Shown piece by piece: positions 1-12,848 of a DNA stretch of 64,000 bases (positions are counted from its first letter, which is position 1; each line of letters opens with the position of its first letter). This stretch comes from Cardiocondyla obscurior (Eukaryota; Arthropoda; Insecta; Hymenoptera; Formicidae): contig NC_091868.1 of assembly GCF_019399895.1 (NCBI RefSeq), positions 1 through 64,000 of the forward strand. Direction: 5' to 3'. The position numbers and the translations under genes are program-made. The notes beneath the pieces are model-generated. The model saw only the letters and a program-made list of their open reading frames with translations. It was not told the DNA's origin and did not search any database.

Positions 1-3000
1 TTTTTGTCAATATCTTCGCTTTGGAGAAGTAGGACGCTAAAAATGGTCACGTGGGCATCTGCTGACGTCACCGCACGACGTCACGTAGTCAGATTTTCAA
101 AAATTTTTTTGTTTTTGTCAATATTTTCGCCCTTGGAAAGGTAGGACGCTAAAAATGATCACGTGGGCATCTGCTGACGTCACCGCACGACGTCACGTGG
201 TCAGATTTAAAAAAATTTTTTTTTGTTTTTCGTCAATATCGTCGTTCCTGGAAAGGGTAGGACGCTAAGAATGGTCACGTGGGCATCTGCTGACGTCACC
301 GCACGACGTCACGTGGTCAGATTTTCAATTTTTTTTGTTTTTGTCAATATCTTCGCCCTGAAGGGGTAGGACGCTAAAAATGGTCACGTGGGCATCTGCT
401 GACGTCACCGCACGACGTCACGTGGTCAGATTTTCAAAAATTTCTTTTTTGTTTTCGTCAATTCTCGCCGCCTGAGGTAGGACGCTAAAAATGGTCACGT
501 GGGCATCTGCTGACGTCACCGCACGACGTCACGTGGTCAGATTTTCAAAAATTTTTTTTTCGTTTTTCGTCAATATCTTCGCCCCTGGAGAAGGTAGGAC
601 GCTAAAAATGGTCACGTGGGCATCTGCTGACGTCACCGCACGACGTCACGTGGTCAGATTTTCAAAATTTTTTTGGTTTTCGTCAATATCTTCGCCCTGG
701 AGGAATAGGACGCTAAAATGGTCACGTGGGCATCTGCTGACGTCACCGCACGACGTCACGTGGTCAGATTTAACAAAATTTTTTTTTTGTTTTTTGTCAA
801 TTTCTTTGCCCTTGGAAGGGGTAGGACGCTAAAAATGGTCACGTGGGCATTTGCTGACGTCACCGCACGACGTCACGTGGTCAGATTTTAAAATTTTTTT
901 TTGTTTTTGTCAATATCTCTGGAAAGGTAGGACGCTAAAAATGGTCACGTGGGCATCTGCTGACGTCACCACGACGTCACGTGGTCAGATTTTCAAAAAT
1001 TTTTCGTTTTTCGTCAATATCTTCGCCCTTGGAAAGGTAGGACGCTAAAAATGGTCACGTGGGCATCTGCTGACGTCACCGCACGACGTCACGTGGTCAG
1101 ATTTTCAAAAATTTTTTTTCGTTTTTCGTCAATATCTTCGCCTCTGAAAAGTAGGACGCTAAAAATGGTCACGTGGGCATCTGCTGACGTCACCGCACGA
1201 CGTCACGTGGTCAGATTTTCAAAAATTTTTGTTTTTGTCAATATCTTCGCCCCTGGAGAGGGTAGGACGCTAAAAATGGTCACGTGGGCATCTGCTGACG
1301 TCACCGCACGACGTCACGTGGTCAGATTTTCAAAATTTTTTTCGTTTTCGTCAATATCTTCGCCCCTGGAGAGTAGGACGCTAAAAATGGTCACGTGGGC
1401 ATCTGCTGACGTCACCGCACGACGTCACGTGGTCAGATTAAAAATTTGTTTTTGTCAATATCTTTGCCCCTGGAAGGGTAGGACGCTAAAATGGTCACGT
1501 GGCATCTGCTGACGTCACCACGACGTCACGTGGTCAGATTTTCAAAAATTTTTTTGTTTTGTCAATATCTTTGCCCCTGGAAAGGTAGGACGCTAAAAAT
1601 GGTCACGTGGGCATCTGCTGACGTCACCGCACGACGTCACGTGGTCAGATTTTCAAAAATTTTTTTCTCGTTTTTCGTCAATATCTTCGCCCTTGGAAGG
1701 GTAGGACGCTAAAAATGGTCACGTGGGCATCTGCTGACGTCACCGCACGACGTCACGTGGTCAGATTTTCAAAATTTTTTTCGTTTTCGTCAATATCTTC
1801 GCCCCTGGAAGAGTAGGACGCTAAAAATGGTCACGTGGGCATCTGCTGACGTCACCGCACGACGTCACGTGGTCAGATTTTCAAAATTTTTTTTCGTTTT
1901 CGTCAATATCTTCGCCCCTGGAAGGGTAGGACGCTAAAAATAGTCACGTGGGCATCTGCTGACGTCACCGCACGACGTCACGTGGTCAGATTTTCAAAAA
2001 TTTTTTTTCGTTTTTCGTCAATATCTTCGCCCCTGGAAGGAGTTGGACGCTAAAAATAGTCACGTGGGCATCTGCTGACGTCACCGCACGACGTCACGTG
2101 GTCAGATTTTCAAAAATTTTTCTTTCGTTTTTCGTCAATATCTTCGCTCCTGAAGGGGGTAGGACGCTAAAAATGGTCACGTGGGCATCTGCTGACGTCA
2201 CCGCACGACGTCACGTGGTCAGATTTTCAAAATTTTTTTTTTCGTTTTTCGTCAATATCTTCGCTCTGAAGAGGTAGGACGCTAAAAATGGTCACGTGGG
2301 CATCTGCTGACGTCACCGCACGACGTCACGTGGTCAGATTTTCAAAATTTTTTTTTCGTTTTTCGTCAATATCTTCGCTTCCTGGGGTAGGACGCTAAAA
2401 ATGGTCACGTGGGCATCTGCTGACGTCACCGCACGACGTCACGTGGTCAGATTTTCAAAAATTTTTTTTCGTTTTTCGTCAATATCTTCGCCCTGGAAGG
2501 GTAGGACGCTAAAAATGGTCACGTGGGCATCTGCTGACGTCACCGCACGACGTCACGTGGTCAGATTTTCAAAAATTTTTTTGTTTTTGTCAATATTTCG
2601 CTTTGGAAGGTAGGACGCTAAAAATGGTCACGTGGGCATCTGCTGACGTCACCGCACGACGTCACGTGGTCAGATTTTCAAAAATTTTTTTTCGTTTTTT
2701 GTCAATATCTTCGCCCTTGAAGAAAGTAGGACGCTAAAAATGGTCACGTGGGCATCTGCTGACGTCACCGCACGACGTCACGTGGTCAGATTTTCAAAAT
2801 TTTTTTGTTTTTTGTCAATATCTTCGCTTTTGGAAGGTAGGACGCTAAAAATGGTCACGTGGGCATCTGCTGACGTCACCGCACGACGTCACGTGGTCAG
2901 ATTTTCAAAATTTTTTTTTTTCGTCAATATCTTTGCCCCTGGAGGGTAGGACGCTAAAAATGGTCACGTGGGCATCTGCTGACGTCACCGCACGACGTCA

Positions 3001-6000
3001 CGTGGTCAGATTTTCAAAATTTTTTTTTCGTTTTTCGTCAATATCTTCGCTTCTGAAGGGTAGGACGCTAAAAATGGTCACGTGGGCATCTGCTGACGTC
3101 ACCGCACGACGTCACGTGGTCAGATTTTCAAAAATTTTTTTCTCGTTTTTCGTCAATATCTTCGCCCCTGGAAGGGGTAGGACGCTAAAAATGGTCACGT
3201 GGGCATCTGCTGACGTCACCGCACGACGTCACGTGGTCAGATTTTCAAAAATTTTTTGTTTTTGTCAATATTCGTTTTGGAGGGTAGGACGCTAAAAATG
3301 GTCACGTGGGCATCTGCTGACGTCACCGCACGACGTCACGTGGTCAGATTTTCAAAAATTTTTGTTTTTGTCAATATCTTCGCTTGGAAAGGTAGGACGC
3401 TAAAAATGGTCACGTGGGCATCTGCTGACGTCACCGACGACACGTGGTCAGATTTTCAAAAATTTTTTTGTTTTTGTCAATATCTTGCCCTGGAGAAAGT
3501 AGGACGCTAAAAATGGTCACGTGGGCATCTGCTGACGTCACCGCACGACGTCACGTGGTCAGATTTTCAAAAATTTTTGTTTTTGTCAATATCTTTGCCC
3601 TTGGAAAGGGTAGGACGCTAAAAATGATTACGTGGGCATCTGCTGACGTCACCGCACGACGTCACGTGGTCAGACTTTCAAAAATTTTTTTTTCGTTTTT
3701 CGTCAATATCTTCGCCCCTGGAAAGGGTAAGACGCTAAAAATGGTCACGTGGGCATCTGCTGACGTCACCGCACGACGTCACGTGGTCAGATTTTTTTTT
3801 GTTTTTGTCAATATCGCCCTTGAAGGGTAGGACGCTAAAAATGGTCACGTGGGCATCTGCTGACGTCACCGCACGACGTCTCGTGGTCAGATTTTCAAAA
3901 ATTTTTTTTGTTTTTCGTCAATATCTTCGCCTCTGGAAGGGTAGGACGCTAAAAATGGTCACGTGGGCATCTGCTGACGTCACCGCACGACGTCACGTGG
4001 TCAGATTTTCAAAAATTTTTTGTTTTTGTCAATATCTTCGCCCCTGGAGGGGTAGGACGCTAAAAATGGTCACGTGGGCATCTGCTGACGTCACCGCACG
4101 ACGTTACGTGGTCAGATTTTCAAAAATTTCTTTTTCGTTTTTCGTCAATATCTCCGCCCCTGGAAAGGGTGGGACGCTAAAAATGGTCACAAAAGCATCT
4201 GCTGACGTCACCGCACGACGTCACGTGGTCAGATTTTCAAATATTTTTTTTTTGTTTTTTGTCAATATCTTTGCCCCTGGAGAAGGTAGGACGCAAAAAA
4301 TGGTCACGTGGGAATCTGCTGACGTCACCGCACGACGTCACGTGGTCAGATTTTCAAAAATTTTTTTTGTTTTTCGTCAATATCTTCGCCCCTGGAGAGG
4401 GTAGGACGCTAAAAATGGTCACGTGGGCATCTGCTGACGTCACCGCACGACGTCACGTGGTCAGATTTTCAAAAATTTTTTTCGTTTTTGTCAATATCTT
4501 CGCCCTTGGAAGGGGTAGGACGCTAAAAATGGTCACGTGGGCATCTGCTGACGTCACCGCACGACGTCACGTGGTCAGATTTTCAAAATTTTTTTTTCGT
4601 TTTTCGTCAATATCTTCGCCCCTGGAAAGAGTAGGACGCTAAAAATGATCACGTGGGCATCTGCTGACGTCACCGCACGACGTCACGTGGTCAGATTTTC
4701 AAAATTTTTTTCGTTTTCGTCAATATCTTCGCCCCTGGAAGGGGTAGGACGCTAAAAATGGTCACGTGGGCATCTGCTGACGTCACCGCACAACGTCACG
4801 TGGTCAGATTTTCAAGAACTTTTTCTTCGTTTTTCGTCAATATCTTCGCCCTTGGAGGGGGTAAAACGCTAAAAATGGTCACGTGGGCACCTGCTGACGT
4901 TACCGCACGACGTCACGTGGTCAGATTTTCAAAAATTTTTTTCTCGTTTTTCGTCAATATCTTCGCTCCTGAAGGAGGTAGGACGCTAAAAATGGTCACG
5001 TGGGCATCTGCTGACGTCACCGCACGACGTCACGTGGTCAGATTTTCAAAAATTTTTTTTCGTTTTTCGTCAATATCTTCGCCCCTGGAAGGGGTAGGAC
5101 GCTAAAAATGGTCACGTGGGCATCTGCTGACGTCACCGCACGACGTCACGTGGTCAGATTTTCAAAATTTTTTTTTTCGTTTTTCGTCAATATCTTCGCT
5201 TCTGAAGGGGTAGGACGCTAAAAATGGTCACGTGGGCATCTGCTGACGTCACCGCACGACGTCACGTGGTCAGATTTTCAAAAATTTTTTTCTCGTTTTT
5301 CGTCAATATCTTCGCCCTTGGAAGGGTAGGACGCTAAAAATGGTCACGTGGGCATCTGCTGACGTCACCGCACGACGTCACGTGGTCAGATTTTCAAAAA
5401 TTTTTTTTTCGTTTTTGTCAATATTTCTGTTTTGGAGAGGGTAGGACGCTAAAAATGGTCACGTGGGCATCTGCTGACGTCACCGCACGACGTCACGTGG
5501 TCAGATTTTCAAAAATTTTTTTTCGTTTTTTGTCAATATCTTCGCCCTTGGAAGGGTAGGACGCTAAAAATGGTCACGTGAGCATCTGCTGACGTCACCG
5601 CACGACGTCACGTGGTCAGATTTTCAAAAATTTTTTTTTCGTTTTTTTTCAATATCTTCGCCCCTGGAGAAGGTAGGACGCTAAAAATGGTCACGTGGGC
5701 ATCTGCTGACGTCACCGCACGACGTCACGTGGTCAGATTTTCAAAAATTTTTTTTCGTTTTTCGTCAATATCTTCGCCCTTGGAAAGGGTAGGACGCTAA
5801 AAATGGTCACGTGGGCATCTGCTGACGTCACCGCACGACGTCACGTGGTCAGATTTTCAAAAATTTTTTTTGCGTTTTTCGTCAATATCTTCGTTTCGGG
5901 AGACGGTAGGACGCTAAAAATAATCACGTGGGCATCTGCTGACGTCACCGCACGACGTCACGTGGTCAGATTTTCAAAATTTTTTTTTTCGTTTTTCGTC

Positions 6001-9000
6001 AATATCTTTGCCCTTGAAGGGGTAGGACGCTAAAAATGGTCACGTGGGAATCTGCTGACGTCACCGCACGACGTCACGTGGTCAGATTTTCAAAAATTTT
6101 TTTTTCGTTTTTTGTCAATATCTTCGCCTCTGAAAGGGGTAGGACGCTAAAAATGGTCACGTGGGCATCTGCTGACGTCACCGCACGACGTCACGTGGTC
6201 AGATTTTCAAAAATTTTTTTTTTGGTTTTTGTCAATATCTTCGCCCCTGGAGGGGTAGGACGCTAAAAATGGTCAAGTGGGCATCTGCTGACGTCACCGC
6301 ACGACGTCACGTGGTCAGATTTTCAAAAATTTTTTTTTTGTTTTCGTCAATATCTTCGCCCCTGGAGGGTAGGACGCTAAAAATGGTCACGTGGGCATCT
6401 GCTGACGTCACCGCACGACGTCACGTGGTCAGATTTTAAAAATTTTTTTGTTTTTGTCAATATCTTTGCCCCTGGAAGGGTAGGACGCTAAAAATGGTCA
6501 CGTGGGCATCTGCTGACGTCACCGCACGACGTCACGTGGTCAGATTTTCAAAAATTTTTTTTTGTTTTTGTCAATATCTTTGCCCCTGGAAAGGGTAGGA
6601 CGCTAAAAATGGTCACGTGGGCATCTGCTGACGTCACCGCACGACGTCACGTGGTCAGATTTTCAAAAATTTTTTTTTCGTTTTTCGTCAATATCTTCGC
6701 CCCTGGAAAAGGTAGGACGCTAAAAATGGTCACGTGGGCATCTGCTGACGTCACCGCACGACGTCACGTGGTCAGATTTTCAAAAATTTTTTTCTCGTTT
6801 TTCGTCAATATCTTCGCCCCTGGAAGGAGTAGGACGCTAAAAATGGTCACGTGGGCATCTGCTGACGTCACCGCACGACGTCACGTGGTCAGATTTTCAA
6901 AAATTTTTTTCTCGTTTTTCGTCAATATCTTCGCCCCTGGAAGGGGTAGGACGCTAAAAATGGTCACGTGGGCATCTGCTGACGTCACCGCACGACGTCA
7001 CGTGGTCAGATTTTCAAAATTTCTTTTTCGTTTTTCGTCAATATCTTCGCCCCTGGATGGGGTAGGACCTTAAAAATGGTCACGTGGACATTTGCTGAAG
7101 TCACCGCACGACGTTACGTGGTCAAATTTTCAAAAATTTCTTTTTCGTTTTTCGTCAATATCTTCGCCCCTGGAAAGGGTAGGACGCTAAAAATGGTCAC
7201 GTGGGCATCTGCTGACGTCACCGAACGACGTAAAGTGGTCAGATTTTCAAAAATTTTTTTTCGTTTTTCGTCAATATCTTCGCTCCTGAAGGGGTAGGAC
7301 GCTAAAAATGGTCACGTGGGCATCTGCTGACGTCACCGCACGACGTCACGTGGTCAGATTTTCAAAAATTTTTTTCTCGTTTTTCGTCAATATCTTCGCC
7401 CCTGGAAGGGGTAGGACGCTAAAAATGGTCACGTGGGCATCTGCTGACGTCACCGCACGACGTCACGTGGTCAGATTTTCAAAATTTTTTTCGTTTTCGT
7501 CAATATCTTCGCCCTTGGAAGGGTAGGACGCTAAAAATGGTCACGTGGGCATCTGCTGACGTCACCGCACGACGTCACGTGGTCAGATTTTCAAAATTTT
7601 TTTTGTTTTTGTCAATATTTCGCCCCTGGAGAGGGTAGGACGCTAAAAATGGTCACGTGGGCATCTGCTGACGTCACCGCACGACGTCACGTGGTCAGAT
7701 TTTCAAAAATTTTTTTTCGTTTTTCGTCAATATCTTTGCCCTTGGAAGGGTAGGACGCTAAAAATGGTCACGTGGGCATCTGCTGACGTCACCGCACGAC
7801 GTCACGTGGTCAGATTTTCAAAAATTTTTTTTCGTTTTTCGTCAATATCTTCGCCCCTGGAAGGGGTAGGACGCTAAAAATGGTCACGTGGGCATCTGCT
7901 GACGTCACCGCACGACGTCACGTGGTCAGATTTTCAAAATTTTTTTTTCGTTTTTCGTCAATATCTTCGCCCCTGGAAGGGGTAGGACGCTAAAAATGGT
8001 CACGTGGGCATCTGCTGACGTCACCGCACGACGTCACGTGGTCAGATTTTCAAAATTTTTTTTTCGTTTTTCGTCAATATCTTCGCTTCTGGAAGGGGTA
8101 GGACGCTAAAAATGGTCACGTGGGCATCTGCTGACGTCACCGCACGACGTCACGTGGTCAGATTTTCAAAAATTTTTTTTTCGTTTTTCGTCAATATCTT
8201 CGCCCCTGGAGGGGGTAGGACGCTAAAAATGGTCACGTGGGCATCTGCTGACGTCACCGCACGACGTCACGTGGTCAGATTTTCAAAAATTTTTTTGTTT
8301 TTTGTCAATATTTCGCCCCTGGAGAGGGTAGGACGCTAAAAATGGTCACGTGGGCATCTGCTGACGTCACCGCACGACGTCACGTCGTCAGATGTTCAAA
8401 AATTTCTTTTTCGTTTTTTGTCAATATCTTCGCCCCTGGAAAGGGTAGGACGCTAAAAATGGTCTCGCGGGTATCTGCTGACGTCACCGCACGACGTCAC
8501 GTCGTCAGATTTTCAAAAATTTTTCTATTGTTTTTCGTCAATATCTTTGCCCCTGGAGGGGGTAGGACGCTAAAAATGGTCACGTGGGCATCTGCTGACG
8601 TCACCGCACAACGTCACGTGGTCAGATTTTCAAAAATTTTTTTCTCGTTTATCGTCAATATCTTCGCCCCTGGAAGGGGTAGGACGCTAAAAATGGTCAC
8701 GTGGGCATCTGCTGACGTCACCGCACGACGTCACGTGGTCAGATTTTCAAAAATTTTCTTTTTGGTTTTTCGTCAATATCTTCGCCCCTGGAAGGGGTAG
8801 GACGCTAAAAATGGTCACGTGGGCATCTGCTGACGTCACCGCACGACGTCACGTGGTCAGATTTTCAAAAATTTTTTTTTGTTTTTCGTCAATATCTTCG
8901 CCCTGGAAGGAAGTAGGACGCTAAAAATGGTCACGTGGGCATCTGCTGACGTCACCGCACGACGTCACGTGGTCAGATTTTCAAAAATTTTTTTCTCGTT

Positions 9001-10060
9001 TTTCGTCAATATCTTCGCTTCTGAAGGGGTAGGACGCTAAAAATGGTCACGTGGGCATCTGCTGACGTCACCGCACGACGTCACGTGGTCAGATTTTCAA
9101 AAATTTTTTTCTCGTTTTTCGTCAATATCTTCGCCCTTGGAAGGGTAGGACGCTAAAAATGGTCACGTGGGCATCTGCTGACGTCACCGCACGACGTCAC
9201 GTGGTCAGATTTTCAAAAATTTTTTTGTTTTTGTCAATATCTTCTGCCCTTGGAGGGGTAGGACGCTAAAAATGGTCACGTGGGCATCTGCTGACGTCAC
9301 CGCACGACGTCACGTGGTCAGATTTTCAAAAATTTTTTTCTCGTTTTTCGTCAATATCTTCGCCCCTGGAGGAAGTAGGACGCTAAAAATGGTCACGTGG
9401 GCATCTGCTGACGTCACCGCACGACGTCACGTGGTCAGATTTTCAAAAATTTTTTTTCGTTTTTCGTCAATATCTTCGCCCCTGGAAAGGGTAGGACGCT
9501 AAAAATGGTCACGTGGGCATCTGCTGACGTCACCGCACGACGTCACGTGGTCAGATTTTCAAAAATTTTTTTGTTTTCGTCAATATCTTTGCCCCTGGAG
9601 GTAGGACGCTAAAAATGGTCACGTGGGCATCTGCTGACGTCACCGCACGACGTCACGTGGTCAGATTTTCAAAAATTTTTTTTTGTTTTTGTCAATATCT
9701 TTGCCCCTGGAAAGGGTAGGACGCTAAAAATGGTCACGTGGGCATCTGCTGACGTCACCGCACGACGTCACGTGGTCAGATTTTCAAAAATTTTTTTTTG
9801 GTTTTTCGTCAATATCTTCGCCCCTGGAGGTAGGACGCTAAAAATGGTCACGTGGGCATCTGCTGACGTCACCGCACGACGTCACGTGGTCAGATTTTCA
9901 AAAATTTTTTTCGTCTTTCGTCAACATCTCTGCCCCTAGATGGGGTAGGACACTAAAAATGGTCACGTGGGCATCTGCTGACGTCACCGCACGACGTCAC
10001 GTGGTCAAATTTTAAAAAATTTTTTTTTCGTTTTTCGTTAATATCTTTGCTTTTGGTGGG
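1..10060 (+). repeat. Satellite array, ~116-bp monomer
   Basis: Roughly 85-90 head-to-tail monomers, mostly 109-118 bp long. Each holds a GC-rich core and a T-rich tail whose T-run length varies most. The core carries two TCACGTGG sites (E-box CACGTG inside), one full TGACGTCA palindrome and one CGACGTCA. The tail reads GTCAATATCTTCGCCCCTGG with small changes. Core CpGs are almost invariant, which indicates recent homogenisation. Long apparent ORFs appear only where unit length is a multiple of three. No gene is present. Confidence 0.97.
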
Positions 10061-10290
10061 GGTAGAACGCTGAAAATGGTCATAATGGCATTTGCTGACG
10101 TCACTGCACAATTCTACGTTGCAAGATTTTTGAAAGTTTTTTTTTGTCCTTAAGCCATATTTCTACTACTGGTAAAAGTGAAATGCTCAAAATGAACTTG
10201 TATACATTTTTTTCAAATTGCGCACAATACTACGTTGCCAGATTTAAAAAATATTTATTTTGTTTTTTTGCAATATTTTGCATACTGGTG
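10061..10290 (+). repeat. Decayed edge monomers of the satellite
   Basis: Two strongly diverged units end the array. The first keeps the TGACGTCA core but has lost CACGTG (CATAATGGC replaces CACGTGGGC). The second keeps only the spacing, a TACGTTGCCAGATTT relic of the core and the T-rich tail. Loss of similarity toward the edge is what unequal exchange predicts for terminal units. Confidence 0.85.
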
Positions 10291-10299
10291 AAAACAAAA

Positions 10300-11419
10300 A
10301 ACTTGAAATAGGTCCGTATTTTTAAAGTTGGTTTTATATTTTAACGAATTTTCAATATGCGTATTTTAATTTGTAATTCTTTATAAATTTTTTAAAATTA
10401 TCTAAAAGCTTAGAGCTTAAGAATTTTGTAAAATTTACAAGAAAATTTTGAGAATTTTTTAAGCTTTTACTAAAGAGCGAGCGCGAGATAGGTAATGGTT
10501 GTTTGTGGTTTTTAGTACTGCTTATACAGCGTGTCCCAAAGTCATGTAGACACACTTTAAAATTATGTAGATGTCGTTATTTTAAGACGAAACGTTTTTA
10601 ATCATTTTTTATTTTGATTAATATTAAACAAAATAAAAATTATTAAAAATTAGATTTTTTGGGCGAATCTTACTGTTTCTCACACCGCGCGGAAACGCTT
10701 TTTCCGTCGGTAGTCCTTAGTTCTTGTTTTTTTGATCATCGATAATTTTTTTTGTATTGTTACGCTTTGTCGCCTTTTTTTGATTTCTGGTTTAGACCAG
10801 TTTATCTAGGTGGGCCGATCGTAACCGTTTGTCTTGCTTCGCGCGCTTTCATTTTTTTATCGATGATCGAGAACGCAAGGATTGGGGACTACCAATAGAT
10901 AAAGCGTCTCCGCGCGGTGTGGGGGGCAGTAAGTTCCGCTCAAAGAATATAATTTTCAATAATTATTATCTAGCTTAATATTACTCGGAATAAAAAATGG
11001 TTAAACTTTTCTTCTTAAAATAACGAGATCTACTTAGTTCCAATGTTTTTCTACATGACTTTGGGACACCCTGTATACCATTTTAGAGCAATAAAAAAAA
11101 GTGGTTTCGTCTTTGTTAATCCTTATTTAATTACAGAGTTTTAAATTAGTTTATGTAAGTTTAATTTTAATTCTTTATATGGTAACAAATTTCGTTATTG
11201 TTTTTAAAATCTGGTCTTGGTTTAAAATGTTGTTTTATCATGACTCAAAATCATGACTCACATAATAAGCTCAGTTTCTTTATTATTTTAACTGATAATT
11301 TTTAAACATAATTTACATAAATTGTTTAAGAAATGTTTAGAGTATGTTTACAGTATTAACAAATTCAATCTTAAATTTTTTGCTTTTTTCTTAATACTAA
11401 AAATATAATATGTATATTT
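10300..11419 (+). repeat. Left inverted arm (paralogue of 25,920-26,604)
   Basis: The non-MITE part of this stretch matches the reverse complement of 25,920-26,604 in order. Shared blocks include AATATGCGTATTTTA, GAGCGCGA, CTGCTTATA, ATTACAGAGTTT, CATGACTCA twice and TTAGAGTATGTTTA. Similarity continues leftward into the satellite, because the right arm is also followed by one satellite monomer. The arm is interrupted by a MITE and ends where the first LTR-like element begins. The single ORF here (10,352-10,555) is low complexity and is not called. Confidence 0.8.
10527..11073. mobile_element. Foldback MITE with TA target duplication
   Basis: A 547-bp non-coding element has ends CAGCGTGTCCCAAAG and CTTTGGGACACCCTG and is flanked by TA on both sides. 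The whole element is a long imperfect inverted repeat: the GCGCGG and GGTAGTCC blocks near 10,690 recur inverted near 10,890, and ATCGAT blocks flank the centre. The paralogous arm at 26,262-26,263 has a single TA and no insert, which proves the boundaries. The TA duplication suggests mobilisation by a Tc1/mariner-type transposase, by inference. Confidence 0.9.
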
Positions 11420-12023
11420 TGTTACGTCCGCCAAATAATATATATTTTTATAAATATATTTTTGCGAGTACATTAAAGCATTATTTATTACTTATACATA
11501 TAAAACATATATAAATTTATATTGCTTTACTCGTGTGTAGTACAGCATTAATTGCGCCGACTTATATCTAGTAGTTTAGCTTTATTCACGCCAACAAAGG
11601 CTTCCACTTCCATGCGACCCGCAGCGCCGAACGCCGCTACTCCCACTACCAACTTCCATTACCACCTAAGCGCTAGATAAAAAACAGCGCCGGTAAAGTC
11701 CGGAGCTCAGTCTCACCGAAGCGACAGTTCTAATCCTGACTTCAAATTTTTAACATCTCTTTTCCAAGAAAGTTTATACCGCGTGCGAGTCTAATAAATT
11801 AACGACATAAGTCTAACGAAATAAATTTAACTTCTATATTCAATACTTTATAATTGTAACTAGTAGTGTAACGTAAAATTTAAGATTATATTTTAGTTGT
11901 TTTAATTCTCGTGGTAACTTCAATGACATCTTAAATTTCCTGCTTTATTCCAATTGCAATTGTTTCACAATTTTAATTATTAACAATATCTCAAAGATCC
12001 TGTGTGATTGACGATTAATTTCG

Positions 12024-12100
12024 GTGCAGCCGCACTGCACGTTTTTAAAAATTAATTTAACAGGCATTTTAGTGTTGGAAGTGGTGCAGTTGCACTGCAC
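12024..12100 (+). promoter_or_regulatory. Paired palindromes, 60-bp spacing (copy 1)
   Basis: GTGCAGCCGCACTGCAC (12,024-12,040) and GTGCAGTTGCACTGCAC (12,084-12,100) lie upstream of ORF1, starts 60 bp apart. The same pair with the same spacing occurs in copies 2 and 4. A dimeric protein-binding site or operator is a reasonable inference. Confidence 0.6.
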
Positions 12101-12160
12101 GCTTTTATCTTAAGATTTTTATTAATTTTATTTAATATTATAATATTTTTGTAAAACTTT

Positions 12161-12448
12161 ATGACAAATTCTAAAATCCGCTGCGGCGGTCGAAAATATC
12201 AGATTCAAAAAATAACCGCGTATAATCACGCTTTAAACCGACATTCGAACGACGTACGCCCGCATTACCACTTGACGCCAATCACCTTTATCGTGAGGAA
12301 GCCAAGCCCAGCAGTTATTCCAAAAGACGTTTCACACAGAAGGGTTTACGAGAATCCACCCCAGGAAAAAATCGTGCATTGCGACGCCGAGTTTATCGAA
12401 ACGCAACGAAAACAATCGAAAGCAACGCAGTTTAAATATCTAGAATGA
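12161..12448 (+). CDS. ORF1 of LTR-like element, copy 1
   Basis: A basic protein of 95 codons starts MTNSKIRCGGRKYQIQKITA and contains the block LTPITFIVRKPS. The same N-terminus and middle occur in copies 2 to 5 (for example MTNSKSRRGGRKYQIRKITA in copy 4). The frame ends at a TGA directly before GTAAGT at 12,449. In the other copies the same position is a coding G or GG followed by GTAAGT or GTGA, so the reading frame probably acts as a first exon. No domain is recognised. The high Arg/Lys content suggests nucleic-acid binding, with low confidence. Confidence 0.55.
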   Translation: MTNSKIRCGGRKYQIQKITAYNHALNRHSNDVRPHYHLTPITFIVRKPSPAVIPKDVSHRRVYENPPQEKIVHCDAEFIETQRKQSKATQFKYLE

Positions 12449-12841
12449 GTAAGTACAAATAACTCGCTCTTAATTCTGTTGAACGCGTTTACGCTATCCC
12501 AAATTTATTTGTATTCACTTAAACCTAACAAATACTTTACTTTACTTTTTTACCCTACCTTCTGTTGTGAGGGTCGTGCTTGATCTTTTATCTACCGCAT
12601 CGCTAGCACTTAAACCCAAAATACCAAAATCTACTTTTTTACCCTAACTTCTGCTGTGAAGGTTGCGTGTTTAATTCTTTTAGCGAGCACTTAACTTAAA
12701 AGCTTACTTTTATTTTTTTATCCCGACTCCTGCTGTAAATGTCGTGATGACAACCCTACCTTTACCGCATTGCATGCATTTTTATAAATAGCGTCTAGAC
12801 TCTTATTTTGAATACGTGTGTTTATTTTATACTATCCTAAG
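12449..12841 (+). other. Probable intron of copy 1
   Basis: GTAAGT at 12,449 is followed by pyrimidine-rich DNA with several TTTTTACCCTAA-like repeats and ends at CTATCCTAAG (AG 12,840-12,841), just before ATGTATAATGTG. Donor and acceptor positions match copy 2. Confidence 0.5.
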
Positions 12842-12848
12842 ATGTATA

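Noticed and set aside
491..9939. Many plus-strand ORFs encoding a repeated ~39-residue unit (VTWASADVTARRHVV)
   Set aside because: They arise because some satellite monomers are 117 bp long. T-run indels break the frame every few units, stops recur, and nothing indicates selection on the protein.
1..10060. CRISPR-like array
   Set aside because: Units are tandem with no unique spacers. The whole unit repeats, as in a eukaryotic satellite.
10352..10555. Minus-strand 67-codon ORF in the left arm
   Set aside because: The homologous right arm lacks the frame, and the ORF runs into the MITE end.
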